Positions 49,289 through 62,459 of a stretch of DNA of 64,000 bases are shown piece by piece. The notes below the pieces were generated by a model. That model did not search any database, was not told the origin of the DNA, and was given only the letters and a program-made list of their open reading frames with translations. This stretch comes from Thamnaconus septentrionalis. Its lineage: Eukaryota > Chordata > Actinopteri > Tetraodontiformes > Monacanthidae. A program made the translations under genes and the position numbers. Every line of letters begins with the position of its first letter. Positions within the stretch are counted from its first letter, which is position 1. The stretch covers positions 26,290,944 to 26,354,943 of the forward strand of contig CM020502.1 of the NCBI GenBank assembly GCA_009823395.1. Reading direction: 5' to 3'.

Positions 49289-49290
<2 letters not shown>

Positions 49291-49700
49291 AGCCACACAG
49301 TGTGGCTATTTTTGGAAACGCGGCAAAGGATATTGGCCTAAATCGAGGGGAGCTGCAGAGCTGCAGCCAGCAGTCAGTGTTTTTTTTTCCTCATCGATGG
49401 AGGAAACTTTGGCATTTTGTTTTCGTTTTCGGTTTCGTTTTTTGACTGCAAGGCGAAATCAGCAAATTAAGTTTCGACCAGGGAAGTGAAGTTCACGGAT
49501 ATCATTACTCTCGCATACCTGAAATGAATGAGACAGTTATCTTCAATGAAAGTCACACAATTCAGGGCCGATGATTAGAAAAGTAATCATGAATAAAAAT
49601 TGGATAATGTCGCCTCACAGCCTAAAATGTAATGGACGTGTGATTGGTTTAATTGTGACGGCGGCTGCCTCCGATCAAGTGGACAGCTTAACAAAGCATC

Positions 49701-49740
49701 AGTTTTAGCAGGAGGCTGTAAACAGAGGGCTAAATCCAAT
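49701..49740 (+). repeat. Dispersed repeat family copy 3
   Basis: AGTTTTAGCAGGAGGCTGTA followed by AACAGAGGGCTAAATCC; the same core as at 4585 and nearly identical to the reverse of 48595. The preceding GACAGCTTAACAA resembles the AGGCTTAACAAG near copy 2. Confidence 0.6.
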
Positions 49741-50163
49741 ACGCTGTCTTTCTGGAGATCTGGACCTCTTTGTTTTTCTTTTTTCCCCCCGGTCATGCAA
49801 AGCTGCTCTGCCGTAGTCATGGGTGATTAAAGAGGAACATTGTAACAACATGACGTGAGCATTTTCAGAGACAGAAATAAAAAAAATTCAAAACGCCACC
49901 GGTTACAAAACCGAGCAAACTAGTTGGAGTTAGTCTTTGAGCTGAGCTGGGAGAGGTGATGACGTGGCAGCGAGCCGACGTTTCATCGCAAAGTGGCACA
50001 TTGGAGGGGGGCAAATAGAAAAAACAGTTGCAATGTCGTGTGTTGCAGATGGGGGGCGTTGTTGGACCGGGGAATCTGTGTGTTGGGGGGGGGGCAGGAG
50101 CCAATAGGGGGAGTGCGATCAGTCGGCACCGGCAGAGCTGCGCTTTGCTCGCTCGCTGGCAGG

Positions 50164-50230
50164 GATGCACGCACGCACGCACGCATGCACACTCGCCTCT
50201 TACACACACTGACACACACACACACACACA
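50164..50230 (+). repeat. (ACGC)n and (CA)n microsatellites
   Basis: ACGC units (50166-50184) followed by a CA run (50205-50230). Confidence 0.93.
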
Positions 50231-50758
50231 TGCTCTTTCTCGCTCTCTCTCTCTCGCTGTCTCACAGTCCCTCATCCCGCTGCGTTCTCCCTCTCTCTCT
50301 CTCTCCCTCTCTCTCCTCCTCCCGTCTCTCCTGGCTGGAGAGCAGAGCCAGCGAGGGCTGATCTGGATCCCCGGCCGCCTGCCTGCCTGCGGTGCCTCAG
50401 TCCAGGAGTTTGAGCACCCGAGGGACAGGACGACGCAGGAAGCGTGCGTGTGTGAGCGTGTGTGTCTGTGTGTCGCTGAAACGGGAAGGAAAGACCCCGA
50501 CTCAAGATTTATCTTTTGGATTTTTTTCCCTCTTCTTCCTCCTCCTCCTCATCCTCTTCTTCCTGGAGGGAAGACTGTTTGCATGACAGGAACCTGTGGA
50601 CGTTCCAGCGGCTGCTGCACAACCTGCTGCCTGCACAGAAGGTGCCATTCAGCGCTCGCGCGCGTGTGTGTGTATATGTAAATATATGTATATGTGTGCG
50701 TGCACGCGTGCGCTCACCTTTTCAGCGTGCACATTCACCGGCTCGCCTTCTTTTTGTT

Positions 50759-50851
50759 ATGCAAATGCCCGACTGGCTGCTGCTGCTGCTGCTGCTGCTG
50801 TTGGTCTCTCCGACGGACGGAGGACGCAGATGGAACCCGGTCCGCTCGTGA
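50759..50851 (+). CDS. Possible 30-aa small ORF with a signal-peptide-like Leu run
   Basis: The frame reads MQMPDWLLLLLLLLLVSPTD and ends RRWNPVRS before TGA. A short N-region, nine leucines and a polar end resemble a secretory signal peptide. However, the Leu run comes from a (CTG)n repeat, which commonly creates such frames by chance. There is a GT-like donor (GTCCGC is not a good one) and no downstream exon to join it to. Low-confidence call. Confidence 0.12.
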   Translation: MQMPDWLLLLLLLLLVSPTDGGRRWNPVRS

Positions 50852-50914
50852 CGCGACGCTCCGTGAATCAGTTCAGCCCCGACCGCCGGATTAGTGTATG
50901 TCGCCGTTTGAGTG

Positions 50915-50920
50915 TGAGTG

Positions 50921-50962
<42 letters not shown>
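50915..50962 (+). repeat. (GT)n microsatellite ending in (GA)n
   Basis: GT run with one GC interruption, followed by GAGAGAGA (to about 50974). Confidence 0.95.
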
Positions 50963-50975
<13 letters not shown>

Positions 50976-51248
50976 CGGAGCCAAAGCGCTGATCAATTAT
51001 ACATCCAGGACAATCTGACAGGCAAGCAGATGAAGGAGGGGAGAAAAAACAGCAACTTCCAAACTGGGTTATTCTTAAAGGAACGAGTCGCTGCTCAGAC
51101 GGCTGAAGCCTCCTGGACGCAGCTGCCTGCACATACAAGCACGTGTGTGTGTAGGGCTGTTCGTGCGTGTGCGTGTGTATCTGTGTGTGTGTGTGTGTGT
51201 CAGGTGCACTCTGCGGATGTCACTGCCTCGGGATCATGTATAAAGGAA

Positions 51249-51251
<3 letters not shown>

Positions 51252-51336
<85 letters not shown>
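51252..51336 (+). repeat. (GT)n microsatellite
   Basis: Uninterrupted GT run of about 42 units. Confidence 0.97.
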
Positions 51337-51337
<1 letters not shown>

Positions 51338-51415
51338 CCATGCGCCAACTTGCTGCTATGACAGAGGATGCTGAAGGTGAGATGAATGTCTTCTCTTCCC
51401 TGCACAGTGGCGGGG

Positions 51416-51418
<3 letters not shown>

Positions 51419-51466
<48 letters not shown>
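51419..51466 (+). repeat. (GT)n microsatellite
   Basis: Uninterrupted GT run of about 24 units, 82 bp after the previous one. Confidence 0.97.
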
Positions 51467-51467
<1 letters not shown>

Positions 51468-52036
51468 AGACAAGTGTGTTGGTTCAGTGGCAGGGATCCC
51501 TGAAGAAACATCAGCGGAGCTCCCACCACCACCACCACCACCCTCCCCCCGCCTCCTCCCTCTCCTCCACCTGCTCTGGATGTGGGCCGAGTCGATCGAT
51601 GGAGTGTTTGTTTGACAAAGAAAAGGAGGAGGAGTTGATGCTTGTTTTTGTTTTTTTCCTCCCCCTGTTTTCCTCAAACCTCGCCTCTGCCAATGTCCCC
51701 CCTCCCCGCCTCTCATGCTTCGCCCTTGGCTCCTGTGTCACCACCACCACCACCACCACATCTTATTTATTTATGTATTTATTGAGCCAACTTGATTTAT
51801 TGGGTTCAAAGTGGAAGTCGGGTTGTCAAGCATCAGGTCTGGTGGAGTGGTAGAAGGGGGGGGTGAGGAGTGCGTGTGTGTTGGGGGGGTGAGAGCGGGT
51901 GATTTATATGTAGACATTTCTCCACACGTGTTTGGCCACCGCTCCAATTAACACCTCCGCCCGTCTCGCCAGCACTCGACAGCCGCCAGGAGCCGCCGGC
52001 GAGGCCAGAGTGGATTCATTAAGCGCCCGGCGGCTC

Positions 52037-52078
52037 TGTTTGTTTGTTTGTTTGTTTGTTTGTTTTCTTGTTTGTTTC
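52037..52078 (+). repeat. (TTTG)n microsatellite
   Basis: TTTG/GTTT run of about ten units with one CTTG variant. Confidence 0.93.
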
Positions 52079-52218
52079 TTTACCTGCTTGCTGGGATCTA
52101 GCAAAATCAAAACGCTTTGCGGTTGATTGATGTCCTCGACGCTCCTCTGAGGTTTGACTTGATGTTCCCACAGATGACACTGTCAATGGAGTCCAACAAC
52201 TGTTAGTTAGTTGGCTTT

Positions 52219-52441
52219 CCTTTTTTTTTTTTTTGGATAATTAATCAACGCTCAGTCCCTGAGTGTGCGGCAGCGGGAATCATGGGGTCATCTGAGACCC
52301 CAATTCGAACCCAGAATACTGAGTGCGAAGCAGGGAGGCAATGGGCACCATTTTTACAGTTGGTATGACCGGGCCAGGGATTGAACCCACAACCTACCAG
52401 TCTCAGGGGGGACACTCTGCCACTAGACCACTGAGTTGTCC
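52219..52441 (-). mobile_element. tRNA-derived SINE, minus strand
   Basis: Read on the minus strand, the 5' part carries an A box TGGTCTAGTGG (plus strand 52420-52430) and a B box GGTTCAATCC (plus strand 52378-52387), spaced as in a tRNA gene. The 3' end is an A-rich tail, seen as a run of T at about 52219-52236 on the plus strand. The body of about 150 bp has no coding capacity. A clear target-site duplication was not found. The element ends about 170 bp before magi2 exon 2. Confidence 0.75.
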
Positions 52442-52575
52442 TCCGTTTCCAACCCAGGCTAAAGTCGGGTTTCCCCCATCCATCATGCTGCTTTTTTAAA
52501 AAAACTAATTATATATATTGATTTATTTTACAACCTGTCGCGTCAGATTGATTGATTTCGTCCGTTTCACTCTGA

Positions 52576-52875
<300 letters not shown>

Positions 52876-53654
52876 TAAAGTGGTTGTGTTCCAATTTTGT
52901 TGTTGTTGTTGTTGTTTTTTTCACTAGCTGCACCGCAGGTGGCAGCCTCGACCCTTGAGCGGCACCAAATCTGCACATATCACACTTGTTGATGCTCGCT
53001 GGCACTGAGCGTCGCCGGTGTGTGAGTTGTTGAGTGCATTGTGGCAGCATTTTGCAATCTGAACACACTTTGTCCACTCAAGATCTAAAGTTCTTTGTAC
53101 TCAAGTCAGCAATTTGGGAAACAACTCTTGTCTCGCAGTTGGACTCCTCTAGAAACCGGCCCTTCGTCTCTCATGAGATGCATTAGACGCTCTTATCTGT
53201 GCAGTGGGTGTGTGTTTGTGTGTGTGTGTGTGTGTGTTAGCCTTGCATTAGCCTCGCCATGCCATTAGGCCCAGCTGTCTGGTGGCTAACTCTCTATGCT
53301 CCCTGAATCCCTAATGGAGGCGCAGTCTTGGAGTTCAGCAGCAGGCGCGCTTCCACTCTCGCCGTCGACAGAGGGAACCAGAAACAAGCAACTTGTTTGT
53401 CCACTGCAGCGGCAGCGTCATTTTCTCTGATAACCACTCGCACGGCCGCAGCTGGCCGGTGAGGTGGCAGAGGTGAGAGGGAGAACAAATGTTCCCCGAA
53501 TAGGGGCGATAGCAGAGAGGGTGTGTGTGGGGAGTGCAAGAGGCAAGGTGTCGAGAGAAGAGAGAAGTGGATGGCGCATTGATGAAGAGATGCAGCAAAC
53601 CTCAGTGCTGCTAAGAGCAGGAGCAGGAAGAGGCTGAGCTGGACCTTCTGCATC

Positions 53655-53822
53655 GGGATGCATGGATGGATCAATATGCCTGTAAATAGATTGATGTTGA
53701 TGGACGGATGGTTTGACAAACAAATGTGTACGTGATGGGTCAATGGATGGTTGGCTGGATGGTTAGTTGACTAACAGATGAATGGACAGATGATAGATGG
53801 ACAATGAATGGTAGATGGATTC
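53655..53822 (+). repeat. Degenerate (GATG)n array
   Basis: Imperfect GATGGATGG, GGATGGTTGGCTGGATGG and AGATGAATGGACAGATGATA type units over about 170 bp. Confidence 0.75.
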
Positions 53823-54408
53823 AGTCACATTTGGAATTTGTATTACTTGAGCTACTTTTTGCATCCTTGTTGCATTTTTTTTAAATGTAAATGACTGTTG
53901 TGGGCCACATGTTTCATTCTAGGTCGTTTGACATTCATCGCAAATTAATTACATTAGTTGCAAAAAAAAAAAACTCAAAGTGAAGCAATAATGAGTTTTT
54001 TTTCTGGTAAAAGAAACAACAACAAAACTCCAGCAAATGTGACGTTTTGCAGCAAACAACCTATTACACAAGGGAGTGATAATTAAAACGTGAAGCAACT
54101 TGAAGTCTCCTGCTGATGTGTCAACGGTTCACAGCAATAAAACTGATGAGTGCACCAGAAAACGCTCCCTCTGCCCACCCCCCTGATGGAGACCGGGCTG
54201 GTTGGAGCCAGTGGCCAGAATCCAGACATGCAAAAAAATGTTGAATGAGATTAATGGCTGTCGTTTAACTTAAATGGAGACATCAAACGAGCTCTGACAG
54301 GATGGATGGTGCAGTCAGATGGAGAAAAATGAGAGACCACTCTTTCTTAAACTGCAGGAATTCACAAAGAATCGTCAGAGAGTGAGAGAGATGATGAACC
54401 AGGAACCT

Positions 54409-54527
<119 letters not shown>

Positions 54528-54788
54528 GAGCTATTAAAAGTTTGCGGTGCTCGGCCTTGCGTGATTGCCATCTTCACATAGTAAGGAAACCAATCCACCA
54601 GGAACTACAGTACACTGACCCCTCGACAACACAGACGTTGTATCCAAGTGCGGCTCACATGTCGACACCGGCCGGAAAATTAGGTCGTCTAGTTTGCAGA
54701 CATGTGCGGTGCCATTTGGGAAAATCAGCTCCGTCACTGGGCAGAGCTGGGGGTGAAAATAAGGATGGGGGTGCTGTGGGAGTGAGAA

Positions 54789-55337
54789 GCTGCGTTTCCA
54801 AGGCCCCTAGAATTGCGCAAAACCTAAATATCGCAATAAAAAACTGGTCATAGAAACACCTCAACTTGGAAAAACGTCTCAAATATGGCTGAAAGGTTTT
54901 GACGCTCTCATGAGGTGGTTTTTCAGACGTATCCATACAGAGGTATATCGCAAAAGTGTCTTGGAAACACTTTTTTCGCATTTACATGTCAGCGGACGTG
55001 ACTTATGGGGTCACGTGAACAGTTCACTTCAAGTGAAAATGGAAAATGACGTGTTATGTTTGGACGGCGGAGGAGACGGAATATTTTTTACTTGTAATCA
55101 AAGATAAAAGTATAACAACCGTTCTTGACAGCAAACAAAATCGAAATTCAGATTTATCGCAAAGTGTTTTACCTCCATCTTCCTCAAAGTGGGGTCACAC
55201 GGGACGAGATTTGACGAAAATTATGGCTTTTGCGCTTCACACCATTCAATGGAAACACCTGCAAATCGCAATTGTGCTTTGTCGAAATTTTAGAAATATC
55301 GCTTTTATTTTGCGATAAGCTGTCATGGAAATGCAGC
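54789..55337 (-). mobile_element. Inverted-repeat nonautonomous element, copy B (reverse orientation)
   Basis: The ends are GCTGCGTTTCCA and TGGAAATGCAGC. The interior is the reverse complement of copies A and C: TAATCAAAGATAAAAGTATA and ACAACCGTTCTTGACAGCAAA match the internal block, and CTCATGAGGTGGTTTTTC the other. At 549 bp it is somewhat longer than copies A (467 bp) and C (450 bp). Confidence 0.75.
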
Positions 55338-55818
55338 TGGAGACGCTCTGAGTACATGAGAGACGGCACTGCAATCACTGCAATTCCACCACGCAGCCTT
55401 GACCGCTGACGGCTGAGGAGTGGGTGGGGAAGGGGCAGGGAGGGAGGGAGGGTAGCAGACTGGCAGGTCAAGTTTCCCCCCCACCCCCACTCCGAAATCC
55501 CTCCTCCCTCCTCTCCCCCCAGGACTTAAATTGCCTGTTTAAAATCCGAGGTCGGGTGCTAATGGTTCTCGCTCGTGTGAAATCAGGCCTGTCGCTCGCC
55601 GCTAATCCACACAGACCGGGCAGCCGCTTAGCGCATCTCCGCCCGGAGACTCCAGCACTACCAGTGGATTTAAACTAGGTGGCGCTGAACGTGGCAGAAT
55701 TTGGAAGATTTTGCAGGGACGTCCCGAGTTCCGCCGCTGCGGACGCTTCCATTTCTCACCCGATAAACATTTGGACCCTGATGGCCGAAGTCCACGCAGG
55801 GAATCACCGCTGAGCAAC

Positions 55819-55843
55819 GTGTTTAGCCCTCTGTTTACAGCCT
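55819..55843 (-). repeat. Dispersed repeat family, partial copy 4
   Basis: GTGTTTAGCCCTCTGTTTAC plus AGCC matches the reverse core of the family. Homology outside this core is not evident. Confidence 0.4.
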
Positions 55844-56334
55844 TTCCTTTCAAAACTCATGCTCCACTGCCGCCTGCAGAGAGACTTCCTGGAAAGTTTT
55901 TCGTCTGGAGATTAAGATGGGAGATGCAGACATTGTTCTAAAATTGTGATTAAGATCGTTTAATTACGTAACTAACTAATATCATGCATTATGTAATGTA
56001 GCGACATGCGGAATTATATTCCCTCTGACGTGAAGCCAAGCGAAGCAAAGCTCTAACTGGGATTTTCCTGCACCGCTGACGCCGAGTGGAGCGGCCCGTA
56101 ATGAAGGAAGCAAAGTGGGTTAAGAGGAGGCGAGGGGCCTTTTAACCACCGGCCGCTAATGGAGATCTTAAAGTTTATGAAGGGTGCCGCTGGCCGGCTG
56201 GACGCTTGCCACCAAAGCGCCGGCGTCCTCGCGGTAAGTCGGCGGCGGCGGCGGCGACCCTGCGGGGACCTAATGAGCGCTTCGACACGCCCACGGCGGC
56301 ACCGAGGTCCTTTTAATGGCTGGTTGAAAAGCTT

Positions 56335-56348
56335 GTTACCGCGGTAAC
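56335..56348. promoter_or_regulatory. Perfect palindromic X-box (RFX-type) motif
   Basis: GTTACCGCGGTAAC is a perfect 14-base palindrome and fits GTNRCC-N2-RGYAAC, the RFX factor consensus. Weaker relatives occur at 57063-57076 (GTTTCCATGGCAAC) and 58611-58624 (GTTGCCATGGCGAT). Confidence 0.4.
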
Positions 56349-57301
56349 GACGGCTGTTTGCTGATCGGAGGCTGTGAGTCCAGCTGTTGTAATGGCATCA
56401 ATCCCCCCCCCCAGCCCCCTATTATCTGATGCCCCCCCCCTATTTATTTTCACCGCCCGTGAGTGCGTTCATTTATTTTTACATTCGACCTCCAGGAGCA
56501 CCAAGTTTTTAACAGCGTCGCAACTCCTCCTCATCCCCGTCCTCCTCTTCCTCCCATCATCCCTCAGTTTGTCACATGCCTGTGTCCCTGTTTAACGGGC
56601 TGACGTGTGATGGATGACAGTAATAATCAGGGTAATAAAAAGACTAACGGCTCCCCGGTGCCCCTTCATCCATTATTTAGCGTCTTTGAGGGGGAATGAA
56701 AAAAAAAAAAACTAATAACAGCCTCGCAGAGGTTCATGCAGAGCAGGCGGGAGGGACGGCTGGCGGCTGGGCCTGGACGCGGAGCTCCGAGCTGGGGCCC
56801 TGGTGTGGGAGGAGATTGAAAGATTTGCTTTGAGAGATTGAGGCTTTTTTTCCCCCCTCTCCTCTTTTGCAAACGCCGTTTGAACGGGACCCCAGAAACA
56901 CCTGCCGTTCATATCGCCGCCGTATTAATTTGTCCCCGCGCAGTTCCGGGGACGGATCAGACGGAATCGCTCCGGCGCCGCCGCTCGCTCGCTCGCTCGC
57001 TCTTCCCCATTTACTCCTCGCTCTTCCTCGCTCACTCAATGACTCAATAGAGGCAGGGCGGGGTTTCCATGGCAACTGCCTCCACTCCCCGCCTGCGTCA
57101 AAAGACTCAACTCCTCTTAAATTCCCGTCCCGCTCCCCTTCCCCTCACCCCTCCTCCTCCTCACCCCCTCGCCTCCTTCCATCTGTCCTCCCCCTCCGCT
57201 TCTTCCCATTTCGCGCGCGCACGCCAGATTTCACGGTGTTCGTGTGAAACGTAACAGAGGCCTTCCTGGAGCTCGACGCAAACTAGTGCGTGTGCGCGCA
57301 T

Positions 57302-57305
<4 letters not shown>

Positions 57306-57352
<47 letters not shown>
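57306..57352 (+). repeat. (GT)n microsatellite
   Basis: GT run of about 23 units following GCGCGCATGCAC. Confidence 0.96.
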
Positions 57353-57355
<3 letters not shown>

Positions 57356-57840
57356 GGGCGGGACGCAGATGTGTGACACCAGACTGCTGGACTCCTCGTC
57401 GGCACGTGCGGCCAGAGGACAGACGCGACAGACGGGAAAGGTGTGAAATCCGCGCCCTAATTGGCTCCACCGTCGGCCGAGATACGCCCCCTCTTGGAAT
57501 TTCACAGAAAGACATTTGAAAGATCTGAAAAAGTATTTTTCTATGTCTACAACAGGGACCTTTATGCCGGTACAAACGATTCACAGACAAACTTATTAAA
57601 CTGTCTTACTCTATGAACTGCAATTATTTGCACCAGCACGTCTTTACAAGGGGGACATGAGAACAAGTGTCGGCTTCGTGTGACTGTGCAGAATCAGCCG
57701 ACGCCTCACTGGTCTTATCACTGTCCAGTCTTTTCAGCTCTTTGTTTTTTTAAAGAAGAAGAGGAAGAAGAAGTTCGATTGATTAGTTTTTTCTCAGCGA
57801 CGCTATCTTCGTCCCGTAAATGCTCGCTATCCATCGCCGA

Positions 57841-57888
<48 letters not shown>
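57841..57888 (+). repeat. (CTG)n trinucleotide repeat
   Basis: Pure run of about 16 CTG/GCT units in intron 2. Confidence 0.97.
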
Positions 57889-57889
<1 letters not shown>

Positions 57890-58657
57890 GGTTCACCTTC
57901 ATCAGGAGGTTGTCACCAGTCTTATCTCCAGAGGAGTAAGTGGAACTGGGGAGAGCGGCCATCGCTTTTAACTGGACCTTCTCGCTGCTTTTCGGGACAG
58001 AAACAATGGGGTCATTGTGATTGTCGCGAGCCGGCAGCGAGCTGCTCCTGGAGGAAAACCTGTGAAGATGGACGACGTTTGAATCTCCTGTCTCCCTTGT
58101 CTTGCCGTGAAGAAGACCTGGAACACACGGTCCATTGATGCGACACCACGGTCTCCAGGTGTAGCCATAAGTAGCATTTTCGGGGCTGCTCGGACTCTTT
58201 GAGTCGTTGAAAAAGGCCTAAAACTTTTTAGAGTTTAGTGTAAAAGAAAATAGTGTAAAAGTTGCAAGTGGGTGGAAGATTCCCTCTCCTGAGTGGTGTT
58301 TTCAGCTGGTCAAAGTTTCAATATCAGTACGACAGTGTTTTGGTATTTCATTTTATTTTTCATCTACAATAAAAGGTGGATACATTGAATCCTGACAAGG
58401 ACAAAACAAAACATGCCCAAACAACTTGAAAGTTGTTTTGGGGTGCCAGCAAAACAATAAAGAAGAAGAAGAAGAAGTTGAGGCGAGAGCGTCATCATCC
58501 TGCTCTGACTCTTCCACCTGCCACGGACAGAAAAAGGAAAATTACGAGACCTCACAGGTCCATCGACCTCACACCTGCCAGGCTAACCATGACTCACGGC
58601 CATGTCCACGGTTGCCATGGCGATCCGTCACTTAGTGGTCCCAACCGCTTCTGTTCT

Positions 58658-59006
<349 letters not shown>

Positions 59007-59954
59007 CCTGGCCGCTCTTTTTGAAACTGTGATGAGGAGAAAAAAAAAGGTTTCCCTCCATGATAAGGGGCAAGGAAGTTCCTAGCGGTCGCTCTCATTA
59101 GAGCCACTTTGGCTCTGAGGCTGCTTTCGCCTTTGCCATCCTATATGGTAATTAGCGGAGTCATTTAAGTAATTGGCTCCTTATGGATGCCGTTGACAGC
59201 TCGCGGTGGTGGTGCTGGTGGTGGTGGTGCTACAGTGTGTTTTTCCATCACATCTGGCCAAACCGGGCAGAACTCTGCAGGGATGTGAACAGTCACACGG
59301 ATAATGCTGCGTACTTTAAAAAAAAAAGGGGAAAAAGAATAAAAAAGAAATCCCTCTTAAGACTCTTGGAAGAAAACTTCTGCTCCTTGATTCCGGCCGT
59401 GTTGTTTCGCCGCTATAATTTAACCTCTGCAATCAGAGCCGCTCGATGTGTTTGTTCACGCCTCCACTGGTGGAAAACATTCCGTTGTGTTAAAGTTGGA
59501 TCGTCGTTACTTGCTTGCTTGGGTCTCGTGTATAGAAACCTCGGAGGAGTTTGAGGGAGAAGTTCTTGACTGATGGTCACGTGTTTCAGATTGAAGTCAT
59601 TGCAGGTTAGAGGCACTCGAAACCTGCTGTGTTTCGTCCTCATCGTAATTCAGTCTTTCCCTTTTTTTAATTGGAGCCTTTGATTTTATTTGATTTTTAA
59701 TCCTCTTGAAACAAGAAGGCAAACAGAGACGTTGTTAAGAAACACTAAGTTACGTAACCATAAGTAATTGGATTAATTGGTGGCCTGATTAAAACTGCAC
59801 CATGTAAACACTCTGTTCCGATTAAATTGGCCCGATCCAATCGACATTTCAATCCCATTGGATTGGAGGAGGTTGATGTGTCTTTTGATCCAATTGGAGT
59901 CCAAGAGAATGTCACTTTGGATCGATCCGAACTGTCGCAGCTTTTGTCCCGCAT

Positions 59955-60165
59955 GTCCGCCACGTAACGTAACATAACATACTGCAATGTATCCTAACGC
60001 AACTCAACATAATGCAGCGTAACGTAACGTAACGCAGCGTAACATAATGTAAAAAAATGTAACAAAGAGTAACATAATATGAGGTAACATAACATAATGC
60101 AATGTAACTTAACATAATGCAGTGTTACATTACGCAACAAATTGTAAAGTAATGTAAGGTAACAA
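59955..60165 (+). repeat. Degenerate (CGTAA/CATAA)n satellite-like array
   Basis: Pentamer units GTAAC, CATAA, CGTAA and GCAGCGTAACGTAACGTAAC variants recur over about 210 bp, with scattered TGCAATGTAACTTAAC type longer units. Confidence 0.75.
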
Positions 60166-62459
60166 TGGCGCCACGAATGGCAGATAAAGTTTTGAAATCC
60201 TAAAAAATCTAAATAAAATCTTTCCCCCTGTTCATCTCTTCCTGTTTCATACTAAACTACGAGAATGTTAAATATTTGTTCCCACCATGGTGTCGACGCC
60301 CATCACTCAGAACTGAAGAAGCCTTTTTTCAATGAGAGAAGAAGCAAATTTCAAACCCGAGAGATGTTGAATGACTAATTATAATCAACAAGAATTATTT
60401 TCAGATTTTTGTGCACATTAGGTGCTTTCCAGTTTTTAGTTCTCTGTTGTTTTTGTGAATCGAGTGGCGAGAGAAGCACTTTTCTGAGTCTTTGCCCTTG
60501 AATTGTTGCTGCCTCGGTGACGAGGTGATTCCTCATCATCCGTCATTTCAAGACGCTCCTCTTGTTTTCTTCTCCAGCGCCCCTTATCACAGCGTCACAG
60601 TTTCCAGCGGCGGAGAGAATCCTTTTCTTTTTTGTTCCCCCATTTCCATTTTGCATTTTTAAGCATGTGTTCAAAAAAAAGAAGCGAGCTAGAGTTCTTT
60701 TCATCGGATCGTGTGTCACCTGGTGCGGAAGCATGTCCAAGCGCTCGTCTTCATGCTTGCGGCGCCGCCGCTAATGTGGTGTTTGAAGACCTCAAACACT
60801 TTGTGATGATTTCACGGCCCCCAAAGCACCGAGCGGCAACCGTTCCAGGACGTTTTTTTTTTTTTTTACTTCCCTCTCTTTGCCCTCCCCCCTCATTTCA
60901 CCATGTACAGCAAATTAAATCTCACAACTGTTTTTCGCTTTATCTTGTGTTTCCGGGCCCCACTGTAATCCTGCTGCTGCTGCCGCTGTGGCTCAGGATC
61001 TTCACACTGTAACGCTGTTAACAAAAAAAACCAACAAAAAAAAAAAACCATGCCTGTTGTTGTATTTTTATGATATTACCATTTTACACACAGTGAGCAG
61101 CGGCTCTTGTCTGATTGCTAAAGTTGTTTGGATAAACTGCTGCGCAGACTCCCGACTCCGGTTCACTTTACAGCATCGGGCAAAAATATAGGGTACCTAA
61201 ATGAAAAAATACACCCTCCTCCTCCCCCTCCTCTCCAGCTCTGCAGTCGTATGTGCCGTGGTCTCCGAGACTCTTTTGCCGAACACGCACGTCGGCAAAA
61301 GAGCAAGAAAAGGTTGAGCCGTGTCGCGGCTAGTAGTGAGTGAGAGCAGATGGAGGCTTCCTTCTCCTGTCGTGTCGGGAAAATCTCCCCATTTGTTGTT
61401 TCTGCAGGATTATCGTGCTGTGACGGTCGCTGTGCTCATAGTTTTTTTATAGCAAAAAGTGCGGAAAACGAATCTGGATTTGGAGCCTTTAAATTTTGAT
61501 TTTGATTCGATTTTTTGTTTTTTTGCTTTACGCCACATCTCCTCAGCGCCAGTCTTCTCTGCCGCATTATCAGAACAATATCTGAACTCCTACTTGGAGC
61601 TCGTCCTCCTCCTCCTCCACAACCTCGTCCTCCACCTCCTTTATCAGGTGCTCAAGGAGCCTCAGTCAGAAGAGCTCGGTTCCGACCGCAGACTCCAGAG
61701 AGAGAAAAGCTGAATAGTGAAGAGAAAACACATCTCACACACACACACACACACGCACACTGTGGCTCGTAATGTCAGATTTATTTTTGGCACAATGGTG
61801 CTGATGTTTGTATGAGCAGGTTAGTCACTCGCAGCCAGATTGTTGTGTGTTTTTCAGGAGAGAATTCTCTGCCACTTATTTATGCCTCGTTCATTTAGGT
61901 TTTATTTTTACATTCATGGCCTCTTCGCAGCACCAGGGCACTGCCGTCATGTGGTCGCAGGACAAAGTTTTGTGTAGCATAGCTCGTCACTGCACGGCTT
62001 TCACCTGTCGAGCCTCCTCGAAGCCTCGCAGCAAGTCAAAGGCTTCAGGTGGCGGCGACCATTAGAGCGCTCCGCCATTGCAGGAACTCGAAAAGAGGAG
62101 AAGGCAGCAGATAGTGAGGCCACCAGTCAGACGGGTCAGCGCCTGGATCGTTGTGTGTGAATCGACAATCCGTGCAGTGGTTGGGTGTGGCGGGAGAGCA
62201 AATTCCAGCCGGAGATACTGAGCAAAGTAAAGCAGTTTGGAGGTTTTACTGCTGCAGTGGGGGTGAAAAAAGCAAACTGAAAAACAACATGAACCATACG
62301 TTAAACTTGCACAGTGGAAAGTGTTTCTTGTAAAACTTGACAGCTGACATCATGAACAAACAACCTCAGCGAGGTGGGAAAAGTGATTTTACATGACAAT
62401 AGTGACATTGAAAGTTTCCATTGTGCCGCTGCTGAATGTCGGGTTATTTTGTGTCTCCA

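Larger units (their letters stand above)
50330..51130 (+). promoter_or_regulatory. Candidate alternative promoter or 5' exon region before exon 2
   Basis: A GC- and CpG-enriched block lies 1.5-2.3 kb upstream of magi2 exon 2, broken by GT tracts. It contains a 30-codon frame (50759-50851) that looks like a signal peptide. Internal promoters are plausible in long first introns, but nothing in the sequence proves transcription here. Confidence 0.2.
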
